From: CAWACC01 sp964390695
GTDB taxonomy: Bacteria; Chlamydiota; Chlamydiia; Chlamydiales; Parachlamydiaceae
Length of the DNA: 18,661 bases
Direction of reading: 5' to 3'
Assembly: GCA_964390695.1 (NCBI GenBank)
Contig: CAYMKI010000047.1
Location: 1 to 18,661 of the forward strand
Part shown: positions 14,870 through 18,661 of the stretch, piece by piece
How the letters are laid out: each line of letters starts with the position of its first letter
Position numbering within the stretch: the first letter of the stretch is position 1
Position numbers and translations under genes: made by a program
Notes under the pieces: generated by a model
Told to the model about the DNA's origin: nothing
Seen by the model: the letters and a program-made list of their open reading frames with translations, nothing else
The model's database searches: none

Positions 14870-17800
14870 TCAAGAGCCAGAGGGAGTTATATTAGTGATT
14901 TGAAGGCACCTATCAATCCTATAGCTACCGCTTTGCAAGCCCCTCAGCGCATCCACATATTCGAAAGGCACTGGCTTATATTTAGCCTCTATAGTATAGG
15001 CATAAGGTTTAGCTTGTTCCGTTTCAAAATCTGAGGGGCTAACCACTAAGGGAACTCTTAGACTCTCTGCCTTTTTCAAGGCAATTTTTCTCAGTAATGA
15101 CGGATATTCCGGGCTGGCGTCGGCGACATAGACCCTTTCTTGAAAGAGCACCGGCTGTCCTTTGGCATCTATCAAGAGCCTCAGCACCGAGCGGGCTAAA
15201 ATTTTACCTGAAGGATCGCACACTAAGGCTAGGCGGTGTTTACCATCCAATGCATAACCGAGCACCCCGACATTCAAGCTGGCGCTGCCATTGACGTTTT
15301 GACAGCTGTTCAACACCTCCGTACCCATCAATAAAAAATGATTAGGATCATCGCTATCCATTACCTTATTTTCTCCAGGTGGAGATTTTTGAGAGGAATG
15401 CAGCATCTGCACAGCATCCTCCAGGTCTTGATAGAAGGGAGCTAAGGGCTGTTCCAAGCCTTTGATCTTGACACCCTTTAATACATTCAGCTGTTTCTCC
15501 AGATCACTAGGGTCTATCACAAGCTCTAGGAAGTATTTTTGCAGCTGCAGTTGTTGCTTATGTGACAGTTCCTCTGCAGTCAGGCGACGGTTGGAAAGAG
15601 GTTCCAGCTGCTGTTCTATCAACTTTAGAGACATATCTAGGGCATTCCAATTGTCTATACAAGCAGATATAACGGGGAACAGCGCCTCTTGCTGCTCAAG
15701 GCCCAGATGGTGGTTTTTTACCGCCTCTTTTAAGTTTTCGACTACTATTGCTTCGACAGGAATTTCTTTAACGCTACTCTTTGCAGCTATCTCAGTCGCT
15801 GTCAATGACACAGGCTTCAGCCACTCTTCGAACACCTTGAGATGGCTTTTCTTTATCTGGTCGAGGTGAGGATTATTTTCCACCGCATAGCGAATTTGCG
15901 AAAAATCACCTTGCAACACGGCGGTGAGGTAACGTTGAAAATAGGGAAGAGCTCTTGGATTTCCGACGTGTTTTCCAGCATAGGTAAGCAAAGCTTCCTT
16001 GCTTCTCCACTTGCCCACGGTATTTTCATACAAGTCTCCAAAATCGTCCACATTGACTTTGCATTTGTCGACAAACAGTCTTTCTAACGTAGCTTTAAGA
16101 GCCGCAAGATCGACAGACTCGCCAAGGTAGGATTCGCCCTGAAAATTCAAGATATCGGTGATCAGCTTTAAGCTCTGCATACGTTCGTTTGTATCTTTCA
16201 TGGTAAATATATCTTTCAGCAGCTTATTTTTTTTATCATCTCCCAAGGAAGATTGTTTGATAGCTACCAAAGCAGCTAGAAGCGGTTGTTGATATTTAGC
16301 ATCGCGGAAGCTTCGATCTTTCGCTATGGCATCCAGCACTAAATCGACATCTAAAACCTGTTTCGGAAATTCTGCCAAGATGAAGCAGGACAGCTGAGCA
16401 TGGACCGTATCGGAAACGCGTTCTCGCATAGACTTGACCTTATTGGCTTGATTATCATGGAATCCACTAAGAAAAGCCTCCAAGACAGCCATGCGCAAAT
16501 CTTTCGGCAAGACGGCTATTTTTTTCACCACAGTAGATTGTTTTGAAAGTTCGTCTTTCAATCTTTTCACAAATAAACTCTTAGGATCTAAAAAAGACGT
16601 GATCACTTCTTGTATCATCCGTATTTTTAATGAAGGTGATGACTCGAAAAGACTCTCAAAGAATGGGCCATTTTCCTTGAACAGCTGCCTTAGATCTTTT
16701 CGACTTGCACAAAATGTACAAAGACTCATCCATTGCTGTAAAAATTCTGCTTGTTCTGCTTTAACCTTTTTATCCTTTTCAGCTTTATCTTTTAAAGCTT
16801 CATCATTTTCAACTGTATCTTTTATGGAAGACATCCGATTTTGCACCCACTGCAGCTGATCCATGCTCATCTCAAATAAAGAGACAGTTATACCAAGGCT
16901 TTCTTTCAAAGCTCCAGTCAAATCTCCGGCTTTGAGTTGTTTAAGCGGAGCCTCAAACATATGCAAGACTATATGATATGACTCAATACCATTTCCGTTG
17001 CAAGTTTTGGAATAGGCCTCAAAAGTCTGTTGTAAATCGCTGTAAATGAATTCAGGGGATTGCTTAACAACGCAAGTAAACAGAAATTGGGTAAACTCCA
17101 AATAGCGCTGTTTGCCTTCCACCGATTCGGTATCGAGTAAATAATTCTTAAGATTCAGGAGGGTTCCTAGAATATTCTGTTGACCTGCCAGCTTGGCAAT
17201 ATCGATCAGAGCCTGCTGCCCCTTTGAAGTAGATGCGTCGATGCCATAGTTCTTTATGCATACGGTTGTTCCCCCGCCATCCTCCTGAGCCGCCAGCTTA
17301 GCGATCTTTATCAACCCTTGCAGTCCCTCTGGTTTAGAGGCGTCGATGCCATAGTTCTGAATATGTTTAGAGGTTCCCCAGCCATGTTGTTGAGCGGCCA
17401 ACTTAGCGATCTCGATCAGCGCTTGCTGTCCCTCTGGCGTATTTGCATCGATGCCATAGTTTTTGATGTATTGAGAGGTTCCCAAGCCAGATTGTTGAGC
17501 TGCCAGCTTAGCGATCTCGATCAGCGCTTGCTGTCCCTCTGGCGTATTTGCATCGATACCATAGTTCTTTATGTATTCGGAGGTTCCCCAGCCATCTTGC
17601 TGAGCCGCCAGCTTGGCTATCTCGATCAGTGCTTGCTGCCCCTCTGGCTTTGAGCCGTCTATCTCGTAGTATTTTATGGCTTTGGAAATTCCTTCGCCGC
17701 TTTGCTGAGCCGCCAGCTTAGCGATCTCGATCAGGGCTTGCTGTCCCTCAGGCTTACTGGCATCGATGCCATAGTTCTTTATATTTTGGGACGTTCCTCG

Positions 17801-18661
17801 GCCATCTTGCTGAGCCGCCAGTTTAGCGATCATTATCACCCCTTGCTGTCCCTCGGGTTTAGTGGCGTCGATGCCATAGTTCTGTATGTACAAGGATGCT
17901 CCCCAGCCATTTTGCTGAGCTGCCAGCTTGGCGATCTCGATCAACCCTTGCTGTCCCTCGGGTTTAGTAGCGTCGATGCCATAGTTCTTTATGATTTCGG
18001 ATACTCCCCAACCATGTTGCTGTGCTGCCAACTTAGCGATCTCGATCAGAGCTTGCTGTCCCTCAGGTTTTGAAGCATCGATACGATAGTTCTGTATGTA
18101 TTTAGAGGTTCCCACGCCATCTTGCTGAGCTGCCAGCTTAGCAATCTCAATCAACGCTTGCTGTCCCTCAGGCGTATTTGCGTCGATACCATATTTCTTT
18201 ATGTATATAGAGGTTCTCCCACCATCTTGCTGAGCCTCCAGTTTAGCGATCTCGATCAACGCTTGCTGTCCCGCAGGTTTTGAAGCATCGATACCATAGT
18301 TCTGTATGTATGCAGAGATTCCCCCGCCACGTTGCTGAGCCGCCTGCTTAGCGATCTCGATCAACGCAGCTTGTATTTCGATGCTATCTGGAGCCACTCC
18401 ACATTGGAGCAAGCACTCTGCTGCCTTGAGTGGCATGAGATTGCCCTGTTTAACCTGCTGAAGAGTAACTTTTGTAGCAAAATTCTTATCTGCAGATTCC
18501 ATAAGCAATTGATCTATCGGTATTTGATTTTGCAAGGCCAGGGCTGCTACTTTTTGACACAGGTGACTTTGCAATTGTTCATCAAACACAGACTGCTTGA
18601 TCCCTGATTGCAGCATATTGACCAAGTGTATAATTTGATCGGAAGTGAAAGAATGCAAACC
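14870..18661 (-). CDS. Giant protein with twelve tandem 35-residue helical repeats and a distinct C-terminal domain (5'-partial)
   Basis: The frame is open through the right edge; the first start-like codon seen is a TTG at 18658, so the true N-terminus is probably outside. Numbering from it gives 1,262 residues. Residues 1-95 are helical; 96-515 are twelve consecutive 35-residue units. Each unit reads QQALIEIAKLAAQQ, a variable Gly-rich turn, then YIKNYGID and a SKPEG/NTPEG loop, predicting a two-helix hairpin and an alpha-solenoid. Unit 12 is degenerate. Residues 516-1090 are long charged helices, including a very acidic/basic coiled-coil-like piece (about 617-640). Residues 1101-1262 form a separate alpha/beta domain with MGTEVLNSCQNVNG, a YALDGKHRL strand, ILARSVLRLLID and PVLFQERVY. 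I associate this domain with large proteins of amoeba-dwelling chlamydiae, from memory only. It is likely a binding scaffold with a C-terminal effector or signal module. Secretion is not shown. Confidence 0.85.
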   Translation of the reverse strand, partial: GLHSFTSDQIIHLVNMLQSGIKQSVFDEQLQSHLCQKVAALALQNQIPIDQLLMESADKNFATKVTLQQVKQGNLMPLKAAECLLQCGVAPDSIEIQAALIEIAKQAAQQRGGGISAYIQNYGIDASKPAGQQALIEIAKLEAQQDGGRTSIYIKKYGIDANTPEGQQALIEIAKLAAQQDGVGTSKYIQNYRIDASKPEGQQALIEIAKLAAQQHGWGVSEIIKNYGIDATKPEGQQGLIEIAKLAAQQNGWGASLYIQNYGIDATKPEGQQGVIMIAKLAAQQDGRGTSQNIKNYGIDASKPEGQQALIEIAKLAAQQSGEGISKAIKYYEIDGSKPEGQQALIEIAKLAAQQDGWGTSEYIKNYGIDANTPEGQQALIEIAKLAAQQSGLGTSQYIKNYGIDANTPEGQQALIEIAKLAAQQHGWGTSKHIQNYGIDASKPEGLQGLIKIAKLAAQEDGGGTTVCIKNYGIDASTSKGQQALIDIAKLAGQQNILGTLLNLKNYLLDTESVEGKQRYLEFTQFLFTCVVKQSPEFIYSDLQQTFEAYSKTCNGNGIESYHIVLHMFEAPLKQLKAGDLTGALKESLGITVSLFEMSMDQLQWVQNRMSSIKDTVENDEALKDKAEKDKKVKAEQAEFLQQWMSLCTFCASRKDLRQLFKENGPFFESLFESSPSLKIRMIQEVITSFLDPKSLFVKRLKDELSKQSTVVKKIAVLPKDLRMAVLEAFLSGFHDNQANKVKSMRERVSDTVHAQLSCFILAEFPKQVLDVDLVLDAIAKDRSFRDAKYQQPLLAALVAIKQSSLGDDKKNKLLKDIFTMKDTNERMQSLKLITDILNFQGESYLGESVDLAALKATLERLFVDKCKVNVDDFGDLYENTVGKWRSKEALLTYAGKHVGNPRALPYFQRYLTAVLQGDFSQIRYAVENNPHLDQIKKSHLKVFEEWLKPVSLTATEIAAKSSVKEIPVEAIVVENLKEAVKNHHLGLEQQEALFPVISACIDNWNALDMSLKLIEQQLEPLSNRRLTAEELSHKQQLQLQKYFLELVIDPSDLEKQLNVLKGVKIKGLEQPLAPFYQDLEDAVQMLHSSQKSPPGENKVMDSDDPNHFLLMGTEVLNSCQNVNGSASLNVGVLGYALDGKHRLALVCDPSGKILARSVLRLLIDAKGQPVLFQERVYVADASPEYPSLLRKIALKKAESLRVPLVVSPSDFETEQAKPYAYTIEAKYKPVPFEYVDALRGLQSGSYRIDRCLQITNITPSGS
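17114..18373 (-). repeat. Twelve tandem 105-bp coding repeats
   Basis: The span is exactly 12 x 105 bp with no spacers and no frame change, encoding the 35-residue units. Units at 17534-17638 and 17429-17533 differ at about 13 of 105 bases by my count. The first (right-hand) and last two (left-hand) units are more diverged. Homogeneous central units with diverged ends indicate growth and shrinkage by unequal exchange or slippage, so copy number may vary between strains and may be collapsed in a short-read assembly. Confidence 0.93.

Noticed and set aside
17318..18073. Long plus-strand open frames across the repeat array
   Set aside because: They repeat with the same 105-bp period on the opposite strand of the giant gene and arise because a repeated codon pattern lacks stops in another frame. 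The minus-strand frame is continuous over 3.8 kb.
17114..18373. CRISPR-like array
   Set aside because: The units are 105 bp, contiguous without spacers, and stay in one coding frame, so this is a protein repeat.

Overview
The window looks like chromosomal sequence from an amoeba-associated member of the Chlamydiae (Parachlamydia/Protochlamydia-like). This is a judgement from style, not proof. The supporting points are moderate GC, AT-rich intergenic spacers with sigma70-type promoters, standard housekeeping genes (MgtE, TypA/BipA, an M1 aminopeptidase), and a high share of large orphan, helical or repeat-rich proteins as expected of host-interaction factors. No tRNA, rRNA, CRISPR array, transposase or phage gene was seen. 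A run of ten Ns at 773-782 marks a draft-assembly gap.

Layout. At the left edge is the 3' part of a proline-rich protein whose C-terminal half lines up with the fold of Arf-family small GTPases but lacks the nucleotide-binding residues. An inverted repeat separates it from a convergent methyltransferase gene (broken by the gap), which follows mgtE on the minus strand with 19 nt between them. typA reads divergently from mgtE and ends at a perfect 15-bp hairpin shared with a convergent 559-residue orphan gene. A 525-nt non-coding stretch follows, holding a strong minus-strand intrinsic terminator and a longer imperfect stem-loop. Both lie just downstream of an LTA4-hydrolase-like M1 aminopeptidase.

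Divergent from the aminopeptidase is a probable secreted protein of unknown function (339 residues). It converges, 6 nt apart, with a 701-residue TPR protein. Next is a two-gene minus-strand unit in which a CarB-like ATP-grasp gene (GTG start) overlaps a HAD phosphatase gene (TTG start) by 10 nt. A 431-nt spacer then holds a second copy of the dispersed repeat first seen near 650-705 and a doubtful 49-codon ORF. The right edge is occupied by a giant minus-strand gene (1,263 codons visible, 5' end outside the window). Its N-terminal part is twelve tandem 35-residue helical repeats, followed by a long helical region and a distinct C-terminal domain.

How the genes fit together. The window is mainly a series of single genes or two-gene units rather than one pathway. 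The two credible transcription units are mgtE-methyltransferase and ATP-grasp-HAD. The most promising uncharacterised elements are the 35-residue repeat protein, the degenerate Arf-like protein, the secreted 339-residue protein and the 559-residue orphan. All are candidates for host-directed proteins, but no function is demonstrated by sequence alone.
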